From Microbacterium sp. SORGH_AS_0862 (GTDB taxonomy: Bacteria; Actinomycetota; Actinomycetes; Actinomycetales; Microbacteriaceae): a stretch of 64,000 bases of DNA. The notes under the pieces are model-generated. The model saw nothing but the letters and a program-made list of their open reading frames with translations, was not told where the DNA came from and did no database searches. This document shows positions 45,397-53,694 of this stretch, in pieces. The position numbers and the translations under genes are program-made. Every line of letters begins with the position of its first letter. Within the stretch, counting starts at the first letter, position 1. Location: the NCBI RefSeq assembly GCF_030818795.1, contig NZ_JAUTAY010000001.1, positions 2,852,001 to 2,916,000 of the forward strand, written 5' to 3'.

Positions 45397-45891
45397 CTAC
45401 GCGGGGGAGACGACGCCGAGCTCTGCGGCGTCGCCGCGTAGCGCGCGCTTCGAGGTGAACCGCCAGCCGAGCGGAACCGCGACGGTCGCCGCGATCCACA
45501 TCGCCACGGCGGGGACAGACACCGCGTTCATCCCATCGCCCGAAAGGTCGGACCAGGGTGCCGCGAAGGCGACGGTGGTCGTGCCGATGCCGACCACCGC
45601 GCCGAAGGCGGTGAACGCGACCAGGTGACGGGGGACGGAAGCGGTGCGCCGCATCATCCACCCCAGGGCGCACGCCAGTGGTGAACCGATGAGGAGTGCG
45701 GCGACCGACCACGGCACTGCGTACATGAGCGCGACCAGCGCACCCCAATGCAACATCGCCGTCGACGCGAGTGTCGACAGCAGCAGAAACCACAGCCACG
45801 CCCTGCACGCCCCGCGCGCGAACTCGCGGAACGTGAACGCCATCGGCGCGGCGTCCGTTCGCGGCGACGGCCTCGCGGGTGATGTGCTCAC
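45397..45891 (-). CDS. Unknown four-helix membrane protein
   Basis: The protein has 164 residues. About four helices are predicted: LWFLLLSTLASTAMLHWGALVAL-like, VPWSVAALLIGSPLACALGW, LVAFTAFGAVVGIGTTTVAFA and VPAVAMWIAATVAVPLGW. The GTG start is at 45891. It is divergent from the FAD monooxygenase gene. No family is recognised. Confidence 0.7.
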   Translation of the reverse strand: MSTSPARPSPRTDAAPMAFTFREFARGACRAWLWFLLLSTLASTAMLHWGALVALMYAVPWSVAALLIGSPLACALGWMMRRTASVPRHLVAFTAFGAVVGIGTTTVAFAAPWSDLSGDGMNAVSVPAVAMWIAATVAVPLGWRFTSKRALRGDAAELGVVSPA

Positions 45892-45957
45892 GGTCTGAAC
45901 CTAGCAACGCGCCACCTGACACTGGCCTCGCTTCCCCGCATCCGCGACACTGAGCGC

Positions 45958-47194
45958 ATGCGCACCCTTCGCACCCAGGTCTGCATCGCCGGGGGAGGTC
46001 CGGCCGGCATCATGCTCGGGCTACTCCTCGCCCGTGCCGGGGTCGAGGTCGTCGTGCTGGAGAAGCACACGGACTTCTTCCGCGACTTCCGGGGCGACAC
46101 GGTGCATCCGTCGACGCTCGACATCATCGACGCGCTCGGTCTGCGCAGGGGTTTCGACGCCATCGAGCACCGGCCGCTCGAGACGCTCGACGCCGTGGTG
46201 AACGGTGTGCGGCTGCACGCGATCGATTTCTGCACCCTCCGCGGTGCGAACCGCATGCTGACGCTCATGCCGCAGTGGGATCTGCTCGATCTCCTCGCCG
46301 ATGCCGCCCGGCGCGAGCCCTGCTTCACGCTGCTGATGGGCGCGGACGTGACGGATCTCGTGCGCACGGGCTCTCGCGTGAGCGGGGTGCACGCCGTGAC
46401 AGCCGACGGTCCCCTCCGCGTCGACGCGGCACTCGTGGTCGCGGCCGACGGCCGCGGCTCGACACTGCGCGAGACGGTCGGTGTGTCGCCGGTGGTGACG
46501 GGCGTCGGCATCGACGTGCTGTGGTTCCGCGTGCCCGAGCCTGCGACGCTTGTGCCCGACACGCTCGCCTGGCTCTCCGGCAGCGGCATGCTCATCACGA
46601 TCCCGCGGCCGGGGTACTTCCAGTGCGGGCTCGTGGTGGGCAAGGGCTCGTTCGGCGTGATCCGCGAGGGGGGGGATCGAGGCATTCCGGATGCGGGTGG
46701 CGCGGGCCGCGCCGCCGATCGCATCCGAGCTGGGTGCCGTCGCCTCCTTCGACGACGTCAAGCTCCTCTCGGTCGAGATCAACCACCTGCGGCGCTGGTG
46801 GCAGCCCGGCCTGCTGTTCATCGGTGACGCGGCGCACGCCATGTCCCCGGCGTTCGGCGTCGGCATCAACTACGCGATCCAGGATGCGGTCGCCGCGGCG
46901 CGCCTCCTCGTTCCCGCACTCGGCGATGGACCCGCTGCGATCGACCGGGCGTGTGCTGCGCTACAGCGCCGGAGAGTCCTGCCCACGCGCACGATGCAGC
47001 GTCTCCAGCAGGTCGTGCACCGCGCGATCGGACGCCCGCGGGCCCGCATCCTGCACAATCCGCCGACGCGCCGGGAGCGGATCGTGCTGCGCATCGCCAT
47101 CCCGCTCGCGCGCCGCCTCCTGCCGCGCCTGGTGGGCTACGGCTTCCGCCCCGAACGCCTCCGGCCGAGCGATCGTCCTACGCTGGCTGCGTGA
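45958..47194 (+). CDS. FAD-dependent monooxygenase (PHBH type), frameshift at a G8 run
   Basis: This is an aromatic-hydroxylase-like flavoprotein. The FAD motif is QVCIAGGGPAGIMLGLLLARAG; EKHTDFFRDFRGDTVHP and the ribose motif LFIGDAAHAMSPAFGVGINYAIQDA are present. The two halves lie in different frames. The join is the eight-G run 46668-46675; with seven G the reading is IREGGIEAFRMRVA, in full agreement with the family. Repaired length is about 411 residues. The GNAT gene start overlaps the stop by 4 bases. Without repair the enzyme lacks its second FAD motif. Confidence 0.85.
47179..47184 (+). promoter_or_regulatory. Leaderless -10 box before the GNAT gene
   Basis: TACGCT ends 6 bases before GTG 47191, inside the end of the monooxygenase gene. 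It could give an internal promoter for the GNAT and cupin genes. Confidence 0.35.
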
Positions 47195-47670
47195 GTGACG
47201 ACGACCGTTCCCGACTGGACACAGACGCCTTCATCCCTCGCGTCCGCATCCCGCTGGCGGGCGCCTACGAGATCGACACCGACCGCGACCGCATCGACCT
47301 CGAGCGGGTGCACGAGTGGCTGTCGACCGATGCGTTCTGGGCGATCGGACGTTCCTTCGACGTCGTGCAGCGCGCAGCTGCCGGCTCGGTGAACTTCGGT
47401 GTCTACGACCTGAGAGGCGCGCAGGTGGGTTACGCCCGCGTCGTCACCGACGGCGTCACCTTCGGATGGTTGTGCGACGTGTACGTGGCACCCGAAGCGC
47501 GCGGCCGCGGGCTGGGCAAGGCCCTGGCTTCCGCCGTGGTGGATGCGATGCGCCCGCTCGGTCTGAAGCGCCTCATGCTCTCGACGCTCGACGCGCACGA
47601 GCTCTACGCCCGCGTGGGCTTCGAACCGTTCCCCGACCCCGGCCGCCTCATGGTCATCGGCCCTTCATGA
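47191..47670 (+). CDS. GNAT family N-acetyltransferase
   Basis: The protein has 159 residues. The acetyl-CoA site is LCDVYVAPEARGRGLGKALASAVVDAM, with the R-G-R-G-L-G loop. RIDLERVHEWLSTDAFWAIGRSFDVVQRA at the N-terminus and ELYARVGFEPFPDPGRLM at the end place it in the group near the aminoglycoside-type small GNATs. It sits in an overlapping three-gene operon with a monooxygenase and a cupin. The acceptor is unknown. Confidence 0.9.
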   Translation: MSDDDRSRLDTDAFIPRVRIPLAGAYEIDTDRDRIDLERVHEWLSTDAFWAIGRSFDVVQRAAAGSVNFGVYDLRGAQVGYARVVTDGVTFGWLCDVYVAPEARGRGLGKALASAVVDAMRPLGLKRLMLSTLDAHELYARVGFEPFPDPGRLMVIGPS

Positions 47671-48032
47671 TGGGCGAGGAGCTCACGCCGGTCAGCCGCC
47701 AGAGTGCCGCGCATTACAGCTGGGGCGAGGTGTCCGAGGGATGGCGCCTCGTCGACGGCCCCGACCTCTCGGTCATCGAGGAACGGGTGCCCGCGGGGGC
47801 GGGGGAGCAGTGGCATGTCCACGACACCGCGCGACAGTTCTTCTATGTTCTCGAAGGTCGTGCTCACCTGCACACCGCTGACGGCGTCATCGACTTCTCG
47901 GTGGGCGAGGGTGTCGAGGTTCCGGCCGGCGTGCCGCATCGCTTCGCGAACCCGGGACCCGCGGACGTTCGGTTCCTCGTGGTGAGCGCGCCCTCGACGC
48001 GTGGGGATCGCCGCGCGGTCGACGCTCCCTGA
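47667..48032 (+). CDS. Cupin domain protein
   Basis: The protein has 121 residues. The single cupin barrel shows motif 1 EQWHVHDTARQFFYVLEGRA and motif 2 VEVPAGVPHRFANPG, with the His residues for a metal. Such small cupins can be dioxygenases, isomerases or binding proteins. The ATG overlaps the GNAT stop by 4 bases. Confidence 0.9.
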   Translation: MMGEELTPVSRQSAAHYSWGEVSEGWRLVDGPDLSVIEERVPAGAGEQWHVHDTARQFFYVLEGRAHLHTADGVIDFSVGEGVEVPAGVPHRFANPGPADVRFLVVSAPSTRGDRRAVDAP

Positions 48033-48043
48033 CGCGCGGATCC

Positions 48044-49405
48044 TCACTCCACCTCGGCGACCGCCGTCCGCGGGAGAAGCGGCACGGCGAGCAGGCACAC
48101 GGCGACGACCACCAGCAAGGCCACGAGCGTCACCGAGACGGCGCCGATGTCCCCGGTGGGAAGGAGCGTGAGGAAGATGCTCGTGACGAGCGCCGATCCG
48201 ATGCCGTTCGCCACCTGCTGCACGGCGCTGAGCGACCCGCTCGCCGACCCCGCATCCTGCGCGTCGACGTCGCCGAGTGCGGTGTTGAAGATCGAGCTGA
48301 AGCAGATCCCCGCACCGACGCCCATCAACAGGGTCGCCACGGCGAGCTGCCACCACGCCACGCTCGTGCCCGCGATCGTGACGAACAACAGCATGAGGCC
48401 GATACCGGCGAGCACGGCCACGAGGCCGAGGACGACGAGTCTCCGGGCGAGCTTGACGATGAGTGCCGCGGCGATGCCGGATCCGCCCATGATCCCGATC
48501 GTCAGGGGGATGAGGCTGAGCGAGGTCTGGGTCGGGGTGTAGCCGAGGCTGAACTGGAAGAACAGCGAGATGACGTACATCAGTCCGCTGAAGGCCGCGA
48601 AGACGAGCAGGCCGACAATGAGTCCCGCCGTGAAGCCGCGGTTGGCGAGCAGGCTGCGAGCCAGCAGCGGCTCGCTCGTCCGGGCCTGACGCCAGACGAA
48701 GCCGGCGAAGACCACGGCGCCCACCGCGATAGCCGACAGCGCGAGCGCGCTCCATCCTTCGCTCGATCCCTCGATGAGGCCGAACAGGATGGCGAACAGC
48801 GCGACGACGAGCAGCACGCTGCCCAGCACGTCGATGCGGTTTACGGGGCGCGCGGGGACGTGGGGCAGGTACTTCACGGCCATGACGAGGGCGATCCCGC
48901 CCAGGACGAGGTTGATGAGGAAGACCGGTCGCCACTGCAGACCGAACAGATCCGCGTCGATCAGCAGACCGCCGAGGATCGGACCTGCCACCGCGAAGAC
49001 GCCGAGCATGGGCGCGAAGACGCTGAACGCCTTCTGCAGCATCGGCTTCGGGAAGGTGGCCGTCATGATCGCCATGCCCTGAGGGATGAGAAACGCTCCG
49101 AACAGACCCTGCCCCACGCGCGCCGCGACCAGTATCTCCGGTGTGGGAGCGAGTCCTGCGACAGCGGATGCGGCGATGAATCCGCTCATCCCGACGAGGA
49201 AGGTGCCGCGCTGGCCGAACTTGTCTCCGACCTTCCCGCCGAGAACGAGAAGCGAACCGAGTGCCAGGGCGTAGGCGGCGCCGAGCCACTTGATCAGGCT
49301 CGCATCCGCACCCAGATCGGCCACGATCGATGGCGCCGCGATGTTCGTGATGGTCGAGTCGACGAGATCCATGGCATCCGCCAGGAGAACGACGATGAGC
49401 GTCAA
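48044..49405 (-). CDS. MFS drug exporter, DHA2 (EmrB/QacA) family, 5' end atypical
   Basis: The protein has 453 residues and about fourteen helices. DHA2 motifs are clear: LLADAMDLVDSTITNIAAPSI, GGKVGDKFGQRGTFLVGM (motif A), RVGQGLFGAFLIPQGMAI and GPILGGLLID (motif C). The only usable start is TTG 49405, directly at the first helix; family members normally have 10-20 residues before it. The upstream sequence is coding for a TetR C-terminal domain on the other strand, so the normal start and divergent promoter appear lost. Confidence 0.85.
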   Translation of the reverse strand: MTLIVVLLADAMDLVDSTITNIAAPSIVADLGADASLIKWLGAAYALALGSLLVLGGKVGDKFGQRGTFLVGMSGFIAASAVAGLAPTPEILVAARVGQGLFGAFLIPQGMAIMTATFPKPMLQKAFSVFAPMLGVFAVAGPILGGLLIDADLFGLQWRPVFLINLVLGGIALVMAVKYLPHVPARPVNRIDVLGSVLLVVALFAILFGLIEGSSEGWSALALSAIAVGAVVFAGFVWRQARTSEPLLARSLLANRGFTAGLIVGLLVFAAFSGLMYVISLFFQFSLGYTPTQTSLSLIPLTIGIMGGSGIAAALIVKLARRLVVLGLVAVLAGIGLMLLFVTIAGTSVAWWQLAVATLLMGVGAGICFSSIFNTALGDVDAQDAGSASGSLSAVQQVANGIGSALVTSIFLTLLPTGDIGAVSVTLVALLVVVAVCLLAVPLLPRTAVAEVE

Positions 49406-49841
49406 CCACAGCGAGCCGTGGCGAGACCGTCTAGAGCGCGTGCTCGACGACTACGCGCGGCTGTTGGCGAGCCAGCCGGGTCTCGCATCTGCGGCGCTCA
49501 CCACGTGGCCGGACGGCATTCACTACCTCGACCTGCTCGAACTCCTGATGCGGCTCCTCCGCTCGGCAGGGGTCGACGGTGAGGACGCGGCGCGCGGCGT
49601 CGATCTGCTTCTGCAGCACGCCACCGCATCCGCGGCCGAGTGGGCGGCGCGTGCGAGCGGCGGGCAGGAGCTGTCCGATCTCACCCAGATCCTGGATGCG
49701 GCACAGCCGCGCCGCCATCCCGAGCTGCGTGCAGCAGGAGCGGCGTTGTTCACGGCGGGGAGCCCCGAGGAGCGCAGCCGCTGGGCGACGCGCGCGATCG
49801 TGAACGGCATCCTCTCGAGTGCGCGGGGCGAGGGGGCCTGA
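49395..49841 (+). pseudogene. TetR-family regulator remnant: ligand domain without HTH
   Basis: From ATG 49395 the product has 148 residues and matches the C-terminal ligand domain of TetR regulators (TetR_C_1 type): PWRDRLERVLDDYARLLASQPG, LDLLELLMRLLRSAGVDGED, then LLLQHATASAAEWAARA. No helix-turn-helix precedes it; the DNA upstream is the 5' end of the exporter gene on the other strand. AGGAG at 49383-49387 gives a fair ribosome site, so a short protein could still be made. A deletion at the junction explains both damaged ends. Confidence 0.7.
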
Positions 49842-49898
49842 TCTGCGAATCGCACGGCCGCAGGCCGCGGGCGAGCCTTGACATGAACGCGGCGATCC

Positions 49899-49904
49899 TA
49901 GGAT
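49899..49904 (+). promoter_or_regulatory. Promoter of the 49912 gene
   Basis: TTGACA (49878-49883) and TAGGAT (49899-49904) with 15 bases between them, ending 7 bases before GTG 49912. This favours GTG 49912 over ATG 49903. Confidence 0.5.
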
Positions 49905-49911
49905 GACGCGC

Positions 49912-50988
49912 GTGACCGTCGACATCGCTCCGTTGACCTCGCGGATCGATCGTCGGCAGCTCCGCGACTACCGGCGCTCCCTTCCGTCCACTGTCCGTCC
50001 GCGGTTGGCCGGCGTCCTGACACGCGCCGTGGTCCTCATCGCCTTCCCGCTGGCGCTTCTCGTGATGTGGCTGGTGATCCTTGACGGGTCGTTCTTCGCC
50101 GACGAGGACTGGGGGCTGATCGTCATCCTCTTTCCGCTCGCGATACCGCCTGTGATCGGCGTGGTGGTGCTCGTGGACGCGGTCCGGCGCCGAATGGGAG
50201 TGCGTCCGTACCGGCTGAACGGCTTCGCCGACGCCAATGGATTCACTTACGAACCGTACGCGCCGGCCCCGCCCCTGCCGGGGGTGATCTTCACACGGCC
50301 CGGGCAGTCATCTGCGTTCGTCACCGACATCCTTCGGCGCCGCGCGGGATATGCGCTGGAGATCGGCAATCACACATGCACGACGGGCTCGGGCAGGAGT
50401 ACGAGCACGTATCGGTGGGGCTATGCGGCGATGCGCCTTCCCGTCGCGTTGCCGCGCATCGTGCTCGACGCGCACGGCAACAACACAATCGGTCGGCCGA
50501 GGCTGCCGATCGCCTTCGCGAAGAACCAGCGTCTGTCCCTCGAGGGCGACTTCGACCGCTTCTTCACCCTCTACTGCCCGGACGGGTACGAGACGGATGC
50601 GCTGTATCTCTTCTCGCCCGACACGATGGCGGTCTTCGTCGACGAGGCGGCTCGTCTCGACGTCGAACTCGTCGACGACTACCTGTTCCTCTACTATCCC
50701 GGTCAACTCGCGACACTCGATCCGGCGCTGTGGGAGCGGCTGCTGACCACCGTGGACGCCCTCTCCGAGCGGTTGCTGCGGTGGGAAGGTTGGCGGGATG
50801 ATCGCCTGCAGCACTCGGCCGATCTCGCGGGCGAGCTCCCCAGCGGGCCGGGGCGCGGCCGTGGGGTCGCGCGGCAGGGGCGCCGGCTGTCGGTCAAGGA
50901 GGACTGGTGGTGGGTTCTCGGGGCCGCGTTCGCCGTCTTCGGGTTGGTCAATCTCATCCATGATCTGATCGTCGGGTGGTTGCCGTGA
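49912..50988 (+). CDS. Unknown membrane protein
   Basis: The protein has 358 residues. Two N-terminal helices (about 35-58, LTRAVVLIAFPLALLVMWLVIL, and 67-89) and one C-terminal helix (VLGAAFAVFGLVNLIHDLIVGW) enclose a soluble domain of about 230 residues with IEIGNHTCTTGSGRST-like and DFDRFFTLYCPDGYETDALYLF stretches. Phe/Tyr/Cys content suggests a beta-rich fold. Similar proteins occur in Microbacteriaceae without assigned role. The start follows the promoter spacing. Confidence 0.72.
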   Translation: MTVDIAPLTSRIDRRQLRDYRRSLPSTVRPRLAGVLTRAVVLIAFPLALLVMWLVILDGSFFADEDWGLIVILFPLAIPPVIGVVVLVDAVRRRMGVRPYRLNGFADANGFTYEPYAPAPPLPGVIFTRPGQSSAFVTDILRRRAGYALEIGNHTCTTGSGRSTSTYRWGYAAMRLPVALPRIVLDAHGNNTIGRPRLPIAFAKNQRLSLEGDFDRFFTLYCPDGYETDALYLFSPDTMAVFVDEAARLDVELVDDYLFLYYPGQLATLDPALWERLLTTVDALSERLLRWEGWRDDRLQHSADLAGELPSGPGRGRGVARQGRRLSVKEDWWWVLGAAFAVFGLVNLIHDLIVGWLP

Positions 50989-51079
50989 CCCGACCACCCG
51001 AATCACACGGCCGCGACTCGCGCGCCGCATCCGTCGGCCTGGGATGATGCACACGACAGTCTCCGTCGAAAGGACCCGC

Positions 51080-51541
51080 ATGAGCACGCGCTCCGACCTC
51101 TCCTCCGTCCGTCGTGCCGGCGGCTACGCCATCGCCGCCGGCACGCTGTTCGCCGCCGTGGGCGCCGCCGCGTGGGCCACGGTCACGAGCCAGCTGCGTG
51201 CCGAGAAGATCACCGTGCCGGCGAACGCACCCGCGCTCGCCGGGGCGCCCGTCCAGGGCCCGGTCACCGCCTACATCGAGGCACAGGTCATCAAGGGCAA
51301 CGCGGAGCGCGGTGCCGGTGGTCGCACTTACGCCGACATCAGCGCGGCGCTGCAGAAGGTCGAGAAGGGGAGCCAGGAGGAGACCGACCTGCGCAAGCAG
51401 AGTGCCGCCCTGTCCACCGCATCCGCCCTGCGTACCTCGCTGTTCACGTCCGTGCTGGCCTACGGCGTCTCAGCGTTCGCCGCGGGCATGGGCGGTCTGC
51501 TCGTCGTGATCGGCGGGCAGCTGCGCCGCGCCGGGCGCTGA
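51080..51541 (+). CDS. Small two-helix membrane protein, unknown
   Basis: The protein has 153 residues. Helix 1 is GGYAIAAGTLFAAVGAAAWATV, helix 2 LTSVLAYGVSAFAAGMGGLLVVIGG-like. The part between them is external and Ala/Gln/Lys-rich (GPVTAYIEAQVIKGNAERGAGG). Homologues are often mislabelled as LigA dioxygenase; no such domain is present. ATG 51080 has AAAGGA upstream. Confidence 0.72.
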   Translation: MSTRSDLSSVRRAGGYAIAAGTLFAAVGAAAWATVTSQLRAEKITVPANAPALAGAPVQGPVTAYIEAQVIKGNAERGAGGRTYADISAALQKVEKGSQEETDLRKQSAALSTASALRTSLFTSVLAYGVSAFAAGMGGLLVVIGGQLRRAGR

Positions 51542-51652
51542 GGCGACCGCATCCGCGGCTGGTAAATTCTCCGAGGCGATCACCGCTGCGGCACACGGTG
51601 CCCCGGTTCCCGATCGCCGTTTCGATCCCGCCTTCCGCGAGAGGACTCCCGC

Positions 51653-52318
51653 ATGACGGACACCCAGATCTTCGAGCCCGACGGCCGCGCCATCCCGTTC
51701 GCGGTCGAGGGCGACGGTCCCGGCCTGGTGCTGCTGCCGGCGCAGGGCCTGAACATCGGCTACCTCGAGGCGCTCGGGCACTCCGTCGCGCAGGAGGACT
51801 TCCGTGTCGTGCGCATCGGCACGCGTCGCCCCACGGATGCGGCCGTCTCGCTGCATGAGCTCGCACAGGACGTCGTCGATGTGCTCGATCACCTCGGTAT
51901 CGACCACGCCTGGATCGGCGGGCACGCCTTCGGCGGCACGGTCGCGCGTCTGGTCGCGATCGACCACCACGACCGGGTGAACGGCGTCCTTCTGCTCGGC
52001 GTCGAGGGGGCGGCCGGCTCCGACGAGCTCGACCTCTCCGACGCGCCGGAGGAGCTCCGTGACGCCGACGTCGACGGCCTGCAGCGCGCCGCCCGCGAGG
52101 CGCTCGGTGAGCTCCCCGCGCTGGCAGCCGGTGTTCCGGTGCTCGTGGTGCAGGGCGCGGACGACCGCATCACGCCCCCGTCGAACGGCGAGGACCTGCG
52201 TGCATCGGCGCCCGAGCTGGTGAGTGTCGTGAACGTCGACGGCGGCAAGCACCTGTTCCCCGCGACCCACACCGGCGCCGTGTCGTGGGCGATCGAGGAC
52301 TACCTCGACTGGGACTGA
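51653..52318 (+). CDS. Alpha/beta hydrolase fold protein lacking the nucleophile serine
   Basis: The protein has 221 residues. The fold is clear: FAVEGDGPGLVLLPAQGLNIGYLE, the elbow AWIGGHAFGGTVARLVA, the acid VLVVQGADDRITPP and the late GGKHLFPATH with His. The elbow reads G-H-A-F-G, with Ala92 where the nucleophile Ser, Cys or Asp is expected. Either it uses another mechanism or it acts as a binding protein. GHAF variants occur in related proteins. ATG 51653 follows GAGAGGA. Confidence 0.85.
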   Translation: MTDTQIFEPDGRAIPFAVEGDGPGLVLLPAQGLNIGYLEALGHSVAQEDFRVVRIGTRRPTDAAVSLHELAQDVVDVLDHLGIDHAWIGGHAFGGTVARLVAIDHHDRVNGVLLLGVEGAAGSDELDLSDAPEELRDADVDGLQRAAREALGELPALAAGVPVLVVQGADDRITPPSNGEDLRASAPELVSVVNVDGGKHLFPATHTGAVSWAIEDYLDWD

Positions 52319-52405
52319 TCCCATACCTCGATGAGGGCCGACGCGTCTGCGGATGCGCGGCCCTTCGTCGTTCCTGCTTCCTCGTCCCAAGGGGCGTATC
52401 CGACC

Positions 52406-52727
52406 CCGAACTCCTGCAACCGAACTCCTGCAGACCGAGCGCCTGCGGCGTCGCGGCGGCGGCGCGCATCCGAATCTGCAGGAGTTCGGGCTGCGCGTCT
52501 GCGCGTCTGCGCGACGGACAGCCGAAGCGGGACGACACGTCGCCTCGCGCGCAACTCAGTTGGTGCCGTCGCTTTCGATACCGCGCGGGCCCGCCCGCCC
52601 CGGTTCTGGCTGCAGAGGGTCATGCGCCCGGCGCTTCCCGCGCCCGGCGCCTCCCGCGCCCGAACTCCTGCAATCCGAACCCAGTCGCCCACTGCTGTGC
52701 TCCCTGCGTGCTGTTTTGCAGGAGTTC
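52406..52727. repeat. Cluster of five GAACTCCTGCA repeats forming two equal-size inverted pairs
   Basis: GAACTCCTGCA is at 52408-52418, 52422-52432 and 52662-52672; its reverse complement is at 52477-52487 and 52717-52727. Each inverted pair spans exactly 66 bases (52422-52487 and 52662-52727), 240 bases apart. The first two copies form a tandem 14-mer. This resembles a REP/BIME-type element. The gap 52319-52818 holds no gene I can support. Confidence 0.8.
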
Positions 52728-52818
52728 GGACGGCCCACCGGAGTGAGCCGAGACGGGCGAACGCCCGTGCGAGGCAACGCCCGGCCGGCAGCCACCGGCG
52801 CCGCGGCAGAATGGGCCC

Positions 52819-53667
52819 ATGGCCGCCGCATCCGGGAGTTCCGTCGACGAGGTCGCCGTCGCGCTGTACCGGTTGCCGCCCGACGCGTTCATCGCCGCCC
52901 GCGACCAGCGGGCAGCGACGGCGGATGCGGCCGACGCCGTACGGATCAAGGCGCTGCGCAAACCCGTCGTCGCTGCGTGGGCGGTGAATCTGCTCGTCGC
53001 CGACGGGCAGCTGGCGGAGGCCGTCGACCTCGCCGCCGCGCTCCGCGAGGCGCAGGACGATCTGGATGCGGCGGAGCTTCGCCGGCTCGGCACCCAGCGC
53101 CAGCAGCTCGTGGCGTCTCTGGCGAAACGCGCAGCGGCGCTCGCCGCGGGGGCGGGGCACCCGCTCGCCGATGCCGCCCGCGAGGCCGTCGCTCAGACGA
53201 TCAACGCGGCCGTCATGGATGCCCGCGCCGCCGCGGCCGTCCTCACGGGGCGCCTCCGCAAGCCGCTGGATGCCGGAACGCTCGACGACCTCGACGCGGC
53301 GGAGGTCGTCGCGGGCTCCCCGCCCGGCGAGACGGCCGAGCGCCCCGCATCCGATCCCGACGAGCTCGCGGTGCGCCGTGCGCGCAAGGTGGCGGAACGC
53401 GCGGCGCGGGATGCGGAGCGCACCGCGACGGCTGCGGAACGGGAGCGGGTTGCCGCCGAGGCGGCCGAGCGCAAGGCGCGAGAGCACGCCGACCTGGTGC
53501 GCGAGCGGGTCGTCGAGGTCCGCGCGCAACTCGAGCGGCTCATGTCGGACGAGGAGGCGGCGGATAAGGAGCTCGCCCGTCGCGAGGAACGGCTGCGAGA
53601 GGCCGCATCCGCCTCGAAGGCCGCCGCGGCGGAGGCGGAGCGCGCCCGCGACGCGGTGCCGGACTAA
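52819..53667 (+). CDS. Unknown Ala/Arg/Glu-rich coiled-coil protein
   Basis: The protein has 282 residues. The N-terminal third is helical and less biased (VAVALYRLPPDAFIAARDQR, KPVVAAWAVNLLVADGQLAE). The C-terminal half (about 170-280) is a long coiled coil of Ala, Arg and Glu. No membrane segment or catalytic motif is visible. ATG 52819 lies 6 bases after CAGAAT. Similar proteins precede ABC-F genes in related genomes, as here, 27 bases before the next gene. Confidence 0.75.
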   Translation: MAAASGSSVDEVAVALYRLPPDAFIAARDQRAATADAADAVRIKALRKPVVAAWAVNLLVADGQLAEAVDLAAALREAQDDLDAAELRRLGTQRQQLVASLAKRAAALAAGAGHPLADAAREAVAQTINAAVMDARAAAAVLTGRLRKPLDAGTLDDLDAAEVVAGSPPGETAERPASDPDELAVRRARKVAERAARDAERTATAAERERVAAEAAERKAREHADLVRERVVEVRAQLERLMSDEEAADKELARREERLREAASASKAAAAEAERARDAVPD

Positions 53668-53694
53668 CCCGCGTCCGCCTGCGAGAATCGAGGG

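Noticed and set aside
51080..51541. Aromatic ring-opening dioxygenase LigA
   Set aside because: This common database label does not fit; the protein is a small two-helix membrane protein with no metal site.
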